Source: Pseudomonadales bacterium
GTDB taxonomy: Bacteria > Pseudomonadota > Gammaproteobacteria > Pseudomonadales > UBA5518
Direction: 5' to 3'
Assembly (NCBI GenBank): GCA_022072145.1
Contig: JAJVIG010000038.1
Coordinates: 1 to 48,031, forward strand
DNA: 48,031 bases
Under the pieces are notes generated by a model. That model did not search any database. It saw nothing but the letters and a program-made list of their open reading frames with translations, and was not told where the DNA came from. This document shows, in pieces, positions 8,799-17,344 of the stretch (the first letter of the stretch is position 1; every line of letters begins with the position of its first letter). Both the position numbers and the translations under genes were made by a program.

Positions 8799-9938
8799 AT
8801 GAAGAAACGCCTGCTGCTGCTCCTGGTCCTCGTGGTGCTCGCGTCGATCGCGTACTGGTATGCGCGGCGCGAGCAGCCGGTCGCGCTGCGGCTGCACGAG
8901 GTCGGGCGCGGAGACGTGGAACTCACCGTCACGAATACGCGTGCCGGCACCATCAAGGCCTGCCGGCGATCGGCGCTGTCGATGCCGGGAGGTGGGCGCG
9001 TGGAGGCGCTGCACGTGCGCGAAGGCCAGGAGGTCGCGGCCGGACAACTGCTGCTCGAACTCTGGAACGACGACCGCGAGGCGATGAGCGCGCAGGCCGA
9101 GGCGCAGCTCGCGGCGGTCACGAACCGGCGCGAACAGCAGTGCGTCGAGGCGCGCAACGCCGAGCGCGAGGCGGCCCGCGTGAAGACGCTGCACGAGCGC
9201 GGGCTCGCGGCGCTCGACGCCGCCGACAAGGCCTCCACACGCGCGCAGTCGGCGGCGTTCGCGTGCCGCGCCGCGCAGGACGAGCAGCGCATCGCGGCAG
9301 CCGCGCTCGAGATGAACCGCGCGCTGCTTGCACAGACGCACCTGCACGCGCCCTTCGCCGGCATCGTGGCCGAGATCAACGGCGAGGTAGGTGAATACGT
9401 CACCCCGTCCCCGCCCGGAATCCCGACCCCGCCGGCGGTCGACCTGATCGACTATTCCTGTCTGTACGTGACCGCACCGATCGACGAGGTCGACGCCGGA
9501 CGGTTGCGGCGCGGACTGAGCGCGCGGATCAGCCTGGACGCGTTCCGCGACCGCCACTTCGCGGGCACGCTCGATCGTATCGCCCCGTACGTCCTCGAGC
9601 TCGAGAAGCAGGCGCGCACCGTCGACGTGGACGTGCTGTTCACGGATCCCGCGGACCGCGAGCGGCTGCTGGTCGGCTACAGCGCCGACATCGACCTGCT
9701 GCTCGAGACGCGCCGCGACGTGGTGCGCATCCCCACCGAGGCGCTGATGGACAACGACACCGTGTGGCGTCTCGACCCGGCGCGCGGGCGTATCCAGCGG
9801 GTCGCGGTGAAGACCGGCATCCGCAACTGGAATTTCACCGAGATCGTCGAGGGACTCGCGGCCGGGGACCGCATCGTCGTCTCGCTGGACCGCGAGGGAC
9901 TCGGGGACGGTCTGCTGGTGACCGCGAGCGATGATTGA
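8799..9938 (+). CDS. HlyD/MacA-family periplasmic adaptor of an ABC exporter
   Basis: About 379 residues. An N-terminal membrane anchor (LLLLLVLVVLASIAYWYA) is followed by a lipoyl-like half (GGGRVEALHVREGQEVAAGQLLLEL), a coiled coil (about 95-165) and the returning lipoyl half (THLHAPFAGIVAEINGEVGEYV), then the beta-barrel and membrane-proximal domains. This is the membrane-fusion layout of MacA-type adaptors. ATG 8799 is preferred over the in-frame GTG at 8787 because the anchor follows directly. The stop overlaps the ATPase start by eight bases, tying it to a MacB-like exporter. Substrate unknown. Confidence 0.88.
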   Translation: MKKRLLLLLVLVVLASIAYWYARREQPVALRLHEVGRGDVELTVTNTRAGTIKACRRSALSMPGGGRVEALHVREGQEVAAGQLLLELWNDDREAMSAQAEAQLAAVTNRREQQCVEARNAEREAARVKTLHERGLAALDAADKASTRAQSAAFACRAAQDEQRIAAAALEMNRALLAQTHLHAPFAGIVAEINGEVGEYVTPSPPGIPTPPAVDLIDYSCLYVTAPIDEVDAGRLRRGLSARISLDAFRDRHFAGTLDRIAPYVLELEKQARTVDVDVLFTDPADRERLLVGYSADIDLLLETRRDVVRIPTEALMDNDTVWRLDPARGRIQRVAVKTGIRNWNFTEIVEGLAAGDRIVVSLDREGLGDGLLVTASDD

Positions 9939-10626
9939 GCTGCGTGCGATCGAGCGCACCTTTCGCGTCGGTGACAGCGAGGTCCATGCGCTGCGTGACG
10001 TGAACCTCAGGATCGGTCGCGGCGAGTACCTCTCGGTGATGGGCCCCTCGGGTTCGGGCAAGTCCACGCTGCTCAACATCCTCGGACTGCTCGATCGCCC
10101 CGACGGCGGCGAATACCTGCTCGGCGGCACGCCCACCGCCGCGCTCGGCGAGGAGGCGCGCGCGAGGTTGCGTCGCGAACACATCGGATTCGTCTTCCAG
10201 TCCTATCACCTCGTGCCGAGGCTCAACGCTCGCGAGAACATCGAATTGCCGATGCTGCTGGCCGGGGTCGCGCCGCGGGCGCGCAAGCAGGCCGTCGACG
10301 AGGTGCTCGAACGGCTGGGGCTGACGGATCGCGCGCATCACCAGCCGAACCAGCTCTCCGGGGGGCAGCGCCAGCGCGTCGCCATCGGGCGCAGCATCGT
10401 GATGAAGCCCGAACTGCTGCTCGCCGACGAGCCGACCGGAAACCTCGATACGCGCAGTGGCACCGAAGTGGTCGCGTTGCTGGAAGAGCTGAACCGCGAG
10501 GGCATCACGCTGCTGGTCGTCACCCACGACGTTGCGCTCGGGCGCCGCGCGCAGCGTCATCTCGGCATGCGCGACGGCGCGATCGGCACCGACACCGTGA
10601 CGGAGGGTGCCGGTGCGCGCGCCTGA
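9931..10626 (+). CDS. ABC transporter ATPase (MacB/LolD type)
   Basis: 231 residues. Walker A GPSGSGKST, Q-loop in FVFQSYHLVPRLNARENIELPM, signature LSGGQRQRVAIGRS and Walker B LLLADEPTGNLD are all intact. The MARENIELP-type Q-loop region is typical of the MacB/LolD/FtsE subfamily, which works with FtsX-fold permeases and drives periplasmic events rather than membrane translocation of the substrate. It lies between the adaptor (8-base overlap) and the first permease (20-base overlap). Unlike canonical MacB, ATPase and permease are separate polypeptides here. Confidence 0.93.
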   Translation: MIELRAIERTFRVGDSEVHALRDVNLRIGRGEYLSVMGPSGSGKSTLLNILGLLDRPDGGEYLLGGTPTAALGEEARARLRREHIGFVFQSYHLVPRLNARENIELPMLLAGVAPRARKQAVDEVLERLGLTDRAHHQPNQLSGGQRQRVAIGRSIVMKPELLLADEPTGNLDTRSGTEVVALLEELNREGITLLVVTHDVALGRRAQRHLGMRDGAIGTDTVTEGAGARA

Positions 10627-11821
10627 CCTGCTCTCTTTCACGCTGCTGGTGCTGCGGCGGCAGCGTTTCCGCAGCCTGATGCTGTTGTTGTCGGTCAGCA
10701 TCGGGGTGGCGGCGGTGCTGCTGCTGGTGGCGCTCGGTGAAGGTGCGCGCGGCTACGTGATGCGCGAGTTCGAGTTCATCGGCAAGGACATCGTCGTGAT
10801 GTTCCCGGGACGCAAGAGTACCACCGGGGGGCTGCCGCCCGTGACGGGCGTGGCGGCGCGCGAGATCACGCTCGCCGATATGGCGGTCGTGTCGCGTACG
10901 GTGCGCGGCGTCGATACGATCGCGCCACTGGTGATCGGCAACGCGGAGCTCTCGTTCGGCAGCCGCGCGCGCGAGGCGGTGGTGATCGGCAGCAACGCCG
11001 ATTTCTTCCCGATGCGTCACCTCGGGATCGCACGCGGGCAGGCGTTGCCGCCGCTCGAGCTCACGGTCGGCAGCCCGGTCGCGGTGATCGGTGGCACACT
11101 CGAGCGCGAGCTGTTCGGCACGCGCCCGGCGATCGGCGCGTGGGTGCGGCTGCGCGACTACCGCTTCCGCGTGGTCGGTGTGCTCGCGGGGCGCGGCGAT
11201 TCCTTCGGCATGGACCTCAGCGAGGCGATCTTCGTGCCGGTCGCCTCCGCGCAGACGCTGTTCGACACCCAGGCGCTGTTCCGCGTGCTGTTCCGTGTGC
11301 GCGCGGGCGCCGACGTCGAGGCGACCAAGCATGAACTCCTGGCGCGGATGACGGCACTGCACGATGGCAATGAGGACGTCACCGTGGTCAGTCCGGACGC
11401 GATGATCAGCACCTTCGACGGCATCCTGCGCGCGCTGACGCTGGCGATCGGCGGCATCGCGGCGATCAGCCTGGTCGTGGCGGGCATCCTCGTGATGAAC
11501 CTGATGCTGATGTCGGTACGCCAGCGCACGGCGGAGATCGGCCTGTTGAAGGCACTCGGGGCGCCCGGCGCGCAGGTGCGCACGCTGTTTCTCGCCGAGG
11601 CGGGGCTGCTGGCAGCCGCCGGGGTGCTGATCGGCATCGGCGTCGGACACGCGGGCAGCGTGCTGCTGTCGCTGCTCTACCCCGAGGTGCCGTTTCGCGT
11701 GCCCCTGTGGGCGACGCTCGCGGCTGCGCTGTTCGCGCTCGCTTCGGCGCTGGTGTTCGCGTGGTTGCCGGCCAGCCGCGCGGCGGCGCTCGAGCCGGTG
11801 CTCGCGTTGGGGCGGCGCTGA
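10607..11821 (+). CDS. MacB-like ABC permease 1 (FtsX fold)
   Basis: 404 residues. One N-terminal TM (SLMLLLSVSIGVAAVLLLVALG) is followed by a large periplasmic MacB_PCD-type domain (about 45-265) and three C-terminal TMs of the FtsX domain, including ISLVVAGILVMNLMLMSVRQRTAEIGLLKALGA. The start is GTG 10607, inside the end of the ATPase gene; GTG 10613 is a close alternative. It is paired with a second, diverged permease immediately downstream, which suggests a heterodimeric MacB-type exporter. Confidence 0.9.
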   Translation: MPVRAPDLLSFTLLVLRRQRFRSLMLLLSVSIGVAAVLLLVALGEGARGYVMREFEFIGKDIVVMFPGRKSTTGGLPPVTGVAAREITLADMAVVSRTVRGVDTIAPLVIGNAELSFGSRAREAVVIGSNADFFPMRHLGIARGQALPPLELTVGSPVAVIGGTLERELFGTRPAIGAWVRLRDYRFRVVGVLAGRGDSFGMDLSEAIFVPVASAQTLFDTQALFRVLFRVRAGADVEATKHELLARMTALHDGNEDVTVVSPDAMISTFDGILRALTLAIGGIAAISLVVAGILVMNLMLMSVRQRTAEIGLLKALGAPGAQVRTLFLAEAGLLAAAGVLIGIGVGHAGSVLLSLLYPEVPFRVPLWATLAAALFALASALVFAWLPASRAAALEPVLALGRR

Positions 11822-11824
11822 GCG

Positions 11825-13021
11825 GTGCGCGGCGCCGATACCCTCGCCTGGGTGCTGCGGGCGCTGCTCGCCAGCCGTGCGCGTACCCTGCTGACGGCCA
11901 CCGGCATAGCGGTCGGGATCTGCGCCGTCACACTGCTGACCTCGATCGGCCAGGGCATCCGGCTCTACCTGCTCGACAGCTTTTCGCAGTTCGGCACCCG
12001 GATCGTCTCGGTCACCCCGGGCCGCAGTGAAACCATGGGCGCCTCGGGGCTGCTCGCAACGGTGCGGCCGTTGTCGCTCGAGGACGCCGGATCGCTGCGC
12101 ACGCTGCCCCACGTCGAGGCCGTGGTGCCGGTGATCGCGGGCACCTCGAAGATCGAGGCGGGGCGTTTCCAGCGCGACACCGACGTCTACGCGGTCGGTC
12201 CGGACTTGCCGTTCGCGTGGCGTTTCCGCGTCGCGCAGGGTCGGTTTCTACCCGATGACGGCCTGCACAGCTCGCGCTACTTCGTCGTGCTCGGCGCACG
12301 CGTGCGCCAGGAACTCTTCCAGGGGCGCAGCGCGCTCGGCGCCTTCGTGCGCATCGGTGGCAGCCGTTTCCAGGTGATCGGTGTGATGGAGAGCAAGGGC
12401 CAGCTGCTCGGCTTCGATCTGGACGATGCGATCTACATCCCGGCCGACCTCGGGCAGGCGATGTTCAACCGCGACGGCCTGATGGAGGTGGATGTGGTGT
12501 TCCGCGCGTCGACCACCTCGGCGGCGATCGGCGAGCGGATCCGCGCGCACCTGCGCGAACGTCACGGGGAGGAGGACTTCACGATCTTCACGCAGGAAGA
12601 CATGCTCGCGAGCCTGGACAAGATCCTCAGCATGCTGCGCTTCGCGATCGGTGCGATCGGCGGCATCGCGCTGCTGGTGGGCGGCGTCGGGGTGCTGACG
12701 ATCATGAATGCGGCACTCGGCGAGCGGATCGCAGAGATCGGACTGCTGCGCGCGCTCGGCGCGTTGCGGCGCCAGATCATGCTGCTCTTCCTCGGCGAGG
12801 CAGTGTTGATCGCCGCGCTCGGCGGCACGCTGGGACTGCTCGCGGTGCTGGCGCTGGTGCTGCTCGCGCGCGCGGCGGTGCCGGGGCTGCCGATCGCGGT
12901 GGAGCCGGTCTACGTGGCGTTGTCGCTGGCGCTGAGTTGCGGCATCGGGCTGGTGGCCGGCATCGTGCCGGCGTTGCGCGCGGCCAACCTGGATCCGATC
13001 GAGGCGCTGCGCGACGAGTGA
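11825..13021 (+). CDS. MacB-like ABC permease 2 (FtsX fold)
   Basis: 398 residues with the same four-TM plan as its neighbour: an N-terminal TM (LLTATGIAVGICAVTLLTSIG), the MacB_PCD periplasmic domain, then the FtsX domain with ALLVGGVGVLTIMNAALGERIAEIGLLRALGA. It ends with ALRAANLDPIEALRDE, the classic MacB tail. It starts at GTG 11825, three bases after the stop of permease 1. The two permeases align along their length but clearly differ, so this is an old duplication. Last gene of the four-gene exporter unit. Confidence 0.9.
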   Translation: MRGADTLAWVLRALLASRARTLLTATGIAVGICAVTLLTSIGQGIRLYLLDSFSQFGTRIVSVTPGRSETMGASGLLATVRPLSLEDAGSLRTLPHVEAVVPVIAGTSKIEAGRFQRDTDVYAVGPDLPFAWRFRVAQGRFLPDDGLHSSRYFVVLGARVRQELFQGRSALGAFVRIGGSRFQVIGVMESKGQLLGFDLDDAIYIPADLGQAMFNRDGLMEVDVVFRASTTSAAIGERIRAHLRERHGEEDFTIFTQEDMLASLDKILSMLRFAIGAIGGIALLVGGVGVLTIMNAALGERIAEIGLLRALGALRRQIMLLFLGEAVLIAALGGTLGLLAVLALVLLARAAVPGLPIAVEPVYVALSLALSCGIGLVAGIVPALRAANLDPIEALRDE

Positions 13022-13099
13022 GCGCGGCGCGCCGTTGCCGCTGGGCATGTTCCCGGCTAGCCTGTACGGACATCTGCGTTGCCGAAAAGGAACCCCGGC

Positions 13100-13480
13100 A
13101 TGAGTTTCGAAAAGACGCTGTTCGCCTTCGTGATCGTGCTCGCGCTGACGCTGAACGTGGGTTTCGTGCTCGGCGACATGACGCGCATCGATCACCACGA
13201 CGTCTACGAGCTGGCGCTGGCGATCGTGGTCAGCCTGATCGCCACCGTGATGAAGTTCGGCGACCGCTCGCTGCTCGGCTCGACGATGCTCGCGACCAGC
13301 CTGGTCGCCGACGTCCAGTTGATCGCTGCCGCCGTGGTCTGGGGCACGGCGACGATCGGCGGCACCGAGATCACGACCCACGACACGGTCACGGTGGTGT
13401 CGCTGGCCGCCGGCGCGATGGTGGCCAACATCGTTTCGGTCGTGCTGCTGGTGATCGAGACCGCCAGCCTGCGCCGATGA
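13100..13480 (+). CDS. Small integral membrane protein (DUF6394-like)
   Basis: 126 residues with four hydrophobic segments (about 5-25, 37-55, 63-88 and 103-123). It has short loops and two acidic/His-rich motifs (DMTRIDHHDVYELA and GTEITTHDT). AAAAGGAA sits at a proper distance before ATG 13100; an earlier in-frame TTG at 13079 lacks that support. Its stop overlaps the start of the potassium channel gene (ATGA 13477-13480), so the two are likely coupled. Possibly an accessory subunit of the channel, which is inference from position only. Confidence 0.8.
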   Translation: MSFEKTLFAFVIVLALTLNVGFVLGDMTRIDHHDVYELALAIVVSLIATVMKFGDRSLLGSTMLATSLVADVQLIAAAVVWGTATIGGTEITTHDTVTVVSLAAGAMVANIVSVVLLVIETASLRR

Positions 13481-15150
13481 GCATCGAGGTCCGCCGCACC
13501 CAGGCCGGCCTGTTCCTGCTGCTGCGGCGGCTGCGCGCGCCGCTGATCGTGCTGATCGTGGTCTACGCGGTCGCGGTGTTCGGCTTCACGCTGGTTCCCG
13601 GTGTCGATCCCGACGGCCGCCCGTGGCGCATGAGCTTCCTGCATGCGTTCTATTTCGTGAGTTTCCTCGGTACCACCATCGGACTCGGCGAAATCCCCTA
13701 CCCCTTTTCCGACGCCCAGCGCCTGTGGGCGGTGGCGTCGATCTACGCCACCGTGGTGGCGTGGTTGTACAGCATCGGCAGCATGCTCTCCACGCTGCAG
13801 GATCCGCTGTTCCGGCGCATCATGCTCGAGAACCGCTTCGCGAATGCGGTGCGGGGCATCCGCGAACCCTTCGTCGTGCTATGCGGCTACGACGACGCAG
13901 GCCGGCTGGTGGCGCGGGAACTGACCGAGGAAGGCATCGGCGTCGTGATCGTGGACCGCGACCCGGCGCGCGTCGAGTCGGTGGAGATCGATCGTCTCCC
14001 GGCGGCGGTGCCGGCGCTGCAGGCGAACGCGGTGGTACCGGCCACGCTGCTGTCGGCCGGCGTCACCCACCCCGCGTGCATCGCGACGCTGGCGCTGACC
14101 GGCGACGATGCGACCAATCTCTCGGTGTCGCTGAACGCAAAGATCCTCGCGCCTCAGCGTCCGGTGATCTGCGTCGCGCATCACCACGAGCACCAGGCCG
14201 CGATGGCGCGCGTGGGCACCGAGCACCTGATCAATCCGCATGACACCTTTGCCGAGCGCCTCGCGCAATCGATCCTCAAACCCAGCCTGCACGTGATCTA
14301 CGAGAGCCTGACCACGCAGACCAGCACGCCGATGGCCACGCCGCCGGCGTTTCCGCGCGGGCGCTGGCTGATCTGCGGCTACGGGCGCTTCGGGCGCACG
14401 GTGCATCGCCATCTGGAGCAGATCGGGATCGTGGTAACGGTGGTCGACGAGCAGAACGTGTCCGACAAGGGAACGGATTACGTCTCAGGCAACATGATCG
14501 ACGCGACGACCCTGCGCAGGGCACGCCTAGGCGAGGCGGCCGGGATCGTGATCTGCACGCCGAACGACACCACCAACCTCGCGGTCGCGATGCTCGCGCG
14601 CGAGCTCAATCCGTCGCTGTTTCGCGTGGTGCGGCTGTCGAACCGGCGCAACACGCCGCTGTTCCGCGCCCTCGAGGCCGACATCATCACGCTGTCGGGC
14701 TACATCGTCGCGGCGGAGGTGCTGCGCATCATCCGTGCCCCGCAGCTGTCGTATTTCCTGCGTCTGGCGCGCCATCAGGACGAACGGTGGACCGCGCAGC
14801 TGCTGGAGCGCATGCGCGAACGCATCGGTGCCGAGATCGCGGAAACGTGGTCGATCACCATCGACGAGGCCAGCGCACCGGCCTTCGCGGCAGCGCGTGC
14901 GCGCGGCCAACGCGTCACCGTCGGCGAGCTGATGCGCGCCCCCGACAACCGCGAGCTCTGCCTCGGTGCGGTACCGCTGCTGTTGCAGCGCGAGGACGGC
15001 AAGAGCCTGCTGCCGGCCGACGACGAGGAACTTCTGCTCGGTGACCGGCTGTTGCTGTGCGGCCGTGAAATCACCCGCGGCCGGCTGCGCTGGTCGCTGT
15101 CCGACCAACGCGTGCTGCGCTACCTGACGGGTTCGCCTCAGCGGGCCTGA
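13477..15150 (+). CDS. Two-TM potassium channel with tandem RCK (TrkA_N) domains
   Basis: 557 residues. TM1 (LIVLIVVYAVAVFGFTLVPG), a pore helix, a selectivity-filter-like TTIGLGE and TM2 (about 85-108) form the pore. Two Rossmann RCK domains follow, one beginning FVVLCGYDDAGRLVA and the other WLICGYGRFGRTVH, each followed by a TrkA_C-like region. The layout matches MthK/GsuK-type ligand-gated K+ channels with both RCK domains in one chain. The filter is odd: the usual T-V-G-Y-G-D appears as T-I-G-L-G-E. The 3' end overlaps the convergent heme A synthase gene by 13 bases. Gating ligand unknown. Confidence 0.9.
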   Translation: MSIEVRRTQAGLFLLLRRLRAPLIVLIVVYAVAVFGFTLVPGVDPDGRPWRMSFLHAFYFVSFLGTTIGLGEIPYPFSDAQRLWAVASIYATVVAWLYSIGSMLSTLQDPLFRRIMLENRFANAVRGIREPFVVLCGYDDAGRLVARELTEEGIGVVIVDRDPARVESVEIDRLPAAVPALQANAVVPATLLSAGVTHPACIATLALTGDDATNLSVSLNAKILAPQRPVICVAHHHEHQAAMARVGTEHLINPHDTFAERLAQSILKPSLHVIYESLTTQTSTPMATPPAFPRGRWLICGYGRFGRTVHRHLEQIGIVVTVVDEQNVSDKGTDYVSGNMIDATTLRRARLGEAAGIVICTPNDTTNLAVAMLARELNPSLFRVVRLSNRRNTPLFRALEADIITLSGYIVAAEVLRIIRAPQLSYFLRLARHQDERWTAQLLERMRERIGAEIAETWSITIDEASAPAFAAARARGQRVTVGELMRAPDNRELCLGAVPLLLQREDGKSLLPADDEELLLGDRLLLCGREITRGRLRWSLSDQRVLRYLTGSPQRA

Positions 15151-16196
15151 ACGCCGCCGGCACGTGTGTCCGTGCGAAACGCGTAGACCACCCACGCATA
15201 GCCCAGCAGCACCAGGCTGGCACAGCCCTGGTGCATCACGGCCGGGACCAGCGGCACCACCTTCAGCAGCGTGTAGACGCCGAGCAGGTACTGCGTCAGC
15301 GTCAGCAGCATCAGCGTGGCGGCGCTCTGGCGCTGTACCAGCGAGTAGCGCCCGGCGCGCACGCGCAGCCAGAACCACACCACCAGCGCCAGCAGCGCGG
15401 TGCCGATCCAGCGGTGCACGAACTGCACGGTCGCGGTGTTCTCGACCAGGTTCGCCCACCACGGGTCGAGCTTCGTCAGCACCTCGGGAATCCAGCGATC
15501 GCCCATCATCGGGAAGGTGTTGTAGCCCCAGCCCGCGCGCAACCCCGCCACGAAGGCCCCGTAGACGATCTGCAGCACCAGCAACGCCCCCGTCGCGGCC
15601 AGCACGCCGGGCGGCGCCTTGCCCGCGCGTGACTCGCGAGGCCCCCCCCGCAGTTCCAGCACCAGCCAGAACAGGTAGCCCATGATCAGGAACGCGATGC
15701 CCAGGTGCGCCGCCAGACGGTAATGGCTGACGCGCGGCTCGTCGACCAGTCCGCTCTTGACCATGAACCAGCCCATCGCGCCCTGCAAGCCGCCGAGTGC
15801 GAGCGCGCCGAGCAAGCGCCAGCGCAGCCGCACCGACAGGCAGCCACGCGCCCAGAACCACAGCAGCGGTAGCAGGAACACGGTGCCGATCGTGCGCCCC
15901 AGCAAGCGGTGCACGTACTCCCAGAAGAAGATGCCCTTGAACTCGGCCAGCGTCATGTCGGGGTGATCGATACGGTACTGCGGGTACTGCTGGTACTGCG
16001 CGAAGGCCCGGTTCCAGTCCTGCGGGTCGAGCGGCGGGATGGTACCCATGATCGGCGCCCACTCGACGATCGACAGGCCGGATCCCGTGAGCCGCGTGAC
16101 GCCGCCGACGACGACCATGCAGAACACCATCGCGATCATCAGCCACAGCCAGCCGAAAATCGCGCCGCGCGAGCCGCGGATGTCATCGGGCGTCAT
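15138..16196 (-). CDS. ctaA: Heme A synthase (COX15/CtaA family)
   Basis: 352 residues with eight predicted TMs. It oxidises heme O to heme A for aa3-type cytochrome oxidase. The conserved heme-binding histidines are visible in WEYVHRLLGR, VSHYRLAAHLG, VQFVHRWIG and AVMHQGCAS, and the N-terminal motif GGVTRLTGSGLSIVEWAPIMG is diagnostic. The frame is open further upstream, but the start is ATG 16196, which overlaps the DUF4340 gene by 14 bases. It therefore sits as the last gene of a GldG-type ABC operon, with no oxidase or ctaB gene next to it in the window. Confidence 0.93.
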   Translation of the reverse strand: MTPDDIRGSRGAIFGWLWLMIAMVFCMVVVGGVTRLTGSGLSIVEWAPIMGTIPPLDPQDWNRAFAQYQQYPQYRIDHPDMTLAEFKGIFFWEYVHRLLGRTIGTVFLLPLLWFWARGCLSVRLRWRLLGALALGGLQGAMGWFMVKSGLVDEPRVSHYRLAAHLGIAFLIMGYLFWLVLELRGGPRESRAGKAPPGVLAATGALLVLQIVYGAFVAGLRAGWGYNTFPMMGDRWIPEVLTKLDPWWANLVENTATVQFVHRWIGTALLALVVWFWLRVRAGRYSLVQRQSAATLMLLTLTQYLLGVYTLLKVVPLVPAVMHQGCASLVLLGYAWVVYAFRTDTRAGGVQAR

Positions 16197-17331
16197 CGGT
16201 CTGCTCCCCGTTGGCGGGCGCGGGCGCGGCCGCCGGCTTGAGATCCTGGATGTAGTCGGCGAGTCCCTTGGTCGCCTCGCCGTGCACGTAGTCGGAGGTC
16301 CGGAACGCCCAGCCGTCGAGCCGTGCCGCCAGCCGCTCTGCTTCGACACGCGCCCCGGTTGCCGGGTCCGGCTGCTGCGCGACGGCGCCGCTGCCGGCCG
16401 TCTGCGCGGAATCCGCGCCCGGCTCAGGGCGGGCCGGACTCGCGTCGAAGCGCGCCGCGAGGCTCATCCAGTTGCCATCGGCGCCCTTGACCGCGCGCGC
16501 CTCGATGGTCAGGCCGTCGAAACACACGATGCGCGTCAGCGCCGCGGCGCTGAAATCGATCTCCGCGGCCTTGCGCACGTCCTCCGGTTCCAGGGTCAGG
16601 ATCGAGCGTGCGGCGGCATCGAACACGCTGACGTAGCGCGGTGCCTTGCCCGCGGGGAGCGACTCCGCCGCCAGCGACGCATCGCCTTGCGCCGACGCCC
16701 GCGTGGCGCGGAACGCGCGCTCGCCCCCGAGTTCGCGCTCGACCGCCGCCACCCGCGCGAAATCCACTCCGAGCAGCGAGCGATCGAGCCAGTCGGCAGG
16801 CTCGGCGAGCGGTAGCGGTGCCGTATCGATCAGCCAGGTCTGCAGTTCGTCGGCCGCGCGCACGAAGCGACCACCGCGCGCGCCGCCCTCGTTGCCGATC
16901 AGCACGCGCACGAGCGGTTGCGCCTCGCCCGCCCAGATCTCGACCTGCACCGCCTCGCTGTCCGGCTGCTCGACGTCCGCCAGGCCGAGGCGATCGAAGT
17001 ACTCCGGCTGGGCGGTTTTCTGCTCGATCAGCCGCGCGCTCGCGAGGGCATCGAGCAGCGCCTGCAAGGCCGTGAAATCCGTGCGGTAGCCGCCACGCTC
17101 CTCGATGCCCCAGCGCTCGCCGTCGCGCACCAGCGTCACCACCCCCACCGCCGAACGCAGGCGCACTCGTTCGACCTGCGCGAGCCGTGGCGCCAGCTCG
17201 GGCAGCCAGCGGTGCTGCCCGGCTCCGGCGCCCCCGCGCTGGTCGCGGTAGCCGAACACCACCACCAGCGCGACCATCACGGCCACCACCGCGGCCGCGA
17301 GACCCAGCCTGCTCTTCTGGTTCATGTGCAT
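16183..17331 (-). CDS. DUF4340 domain protein of an ABC auxiliary system
   Basis: 382 residues. One N-terminal TM (RLGLAAAVVAVMVALVVVFGY) is followed by an extracytoplasmic region. The segment VERVRLRSAVGVVTLVRDGERWGIEERGGY and the following helices are typical of DUF4340, found next to GldG-like genes. The C-terminal 90 residues are Ala/Pro-rich and may be a linker plus a short helical end. ATG 17331 is favoured over 17325 because GGGAGGG lies six bases before it. Function unknown; it works presumably with the ABC ATPase, permease and GldG-like protein upstream. Confidence 0.8.
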   Translation of the reverse strand: MHMNQKSRLGLAAAVVAVMVALVVVFGYRDQRGGAGAGQHRWLPELAPRLAQVERVRLRSAVGVVTLVRDGERWGIEERGGYRTDFTALQALLDALASARLIEQKTAQPEYFDRLGLADVEQPDSEAVQVEIWAGEAQPLVRVLIGNEGGARGGRFVRAADELQTWLIDTAPLPLAEPADWLDRSLLGVDFARVAAVERELGGERAFRATRASAQGDASLAAESLPAGKAPRYVSVFDAAARSILTLEPEDVRKAAEIDFSAAALTRIVCFDGLTIEARAVKGADGNWMSLAARFDASPARPEPGADSAQTAGSGAVAQQPDPATGARVEAERLAARLDGWAFRTSDYVHGEATKGLADYIQDLKPAAAPAPANGEQTDDAR

Positions 17332-17344
17332 GGCACGCCCTCCC

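Noticed and set aside
8709..10184. Long upstream extension of the SDR open frame, and similar large open frames such as 17324-19306 (+), 25260-28448 (+) and 38194-40632 (+)
   Set aside because: All lie opposite or out of frame with well-supported genes and have low-complexity shadow composition; high GC keeps stop codons rare.
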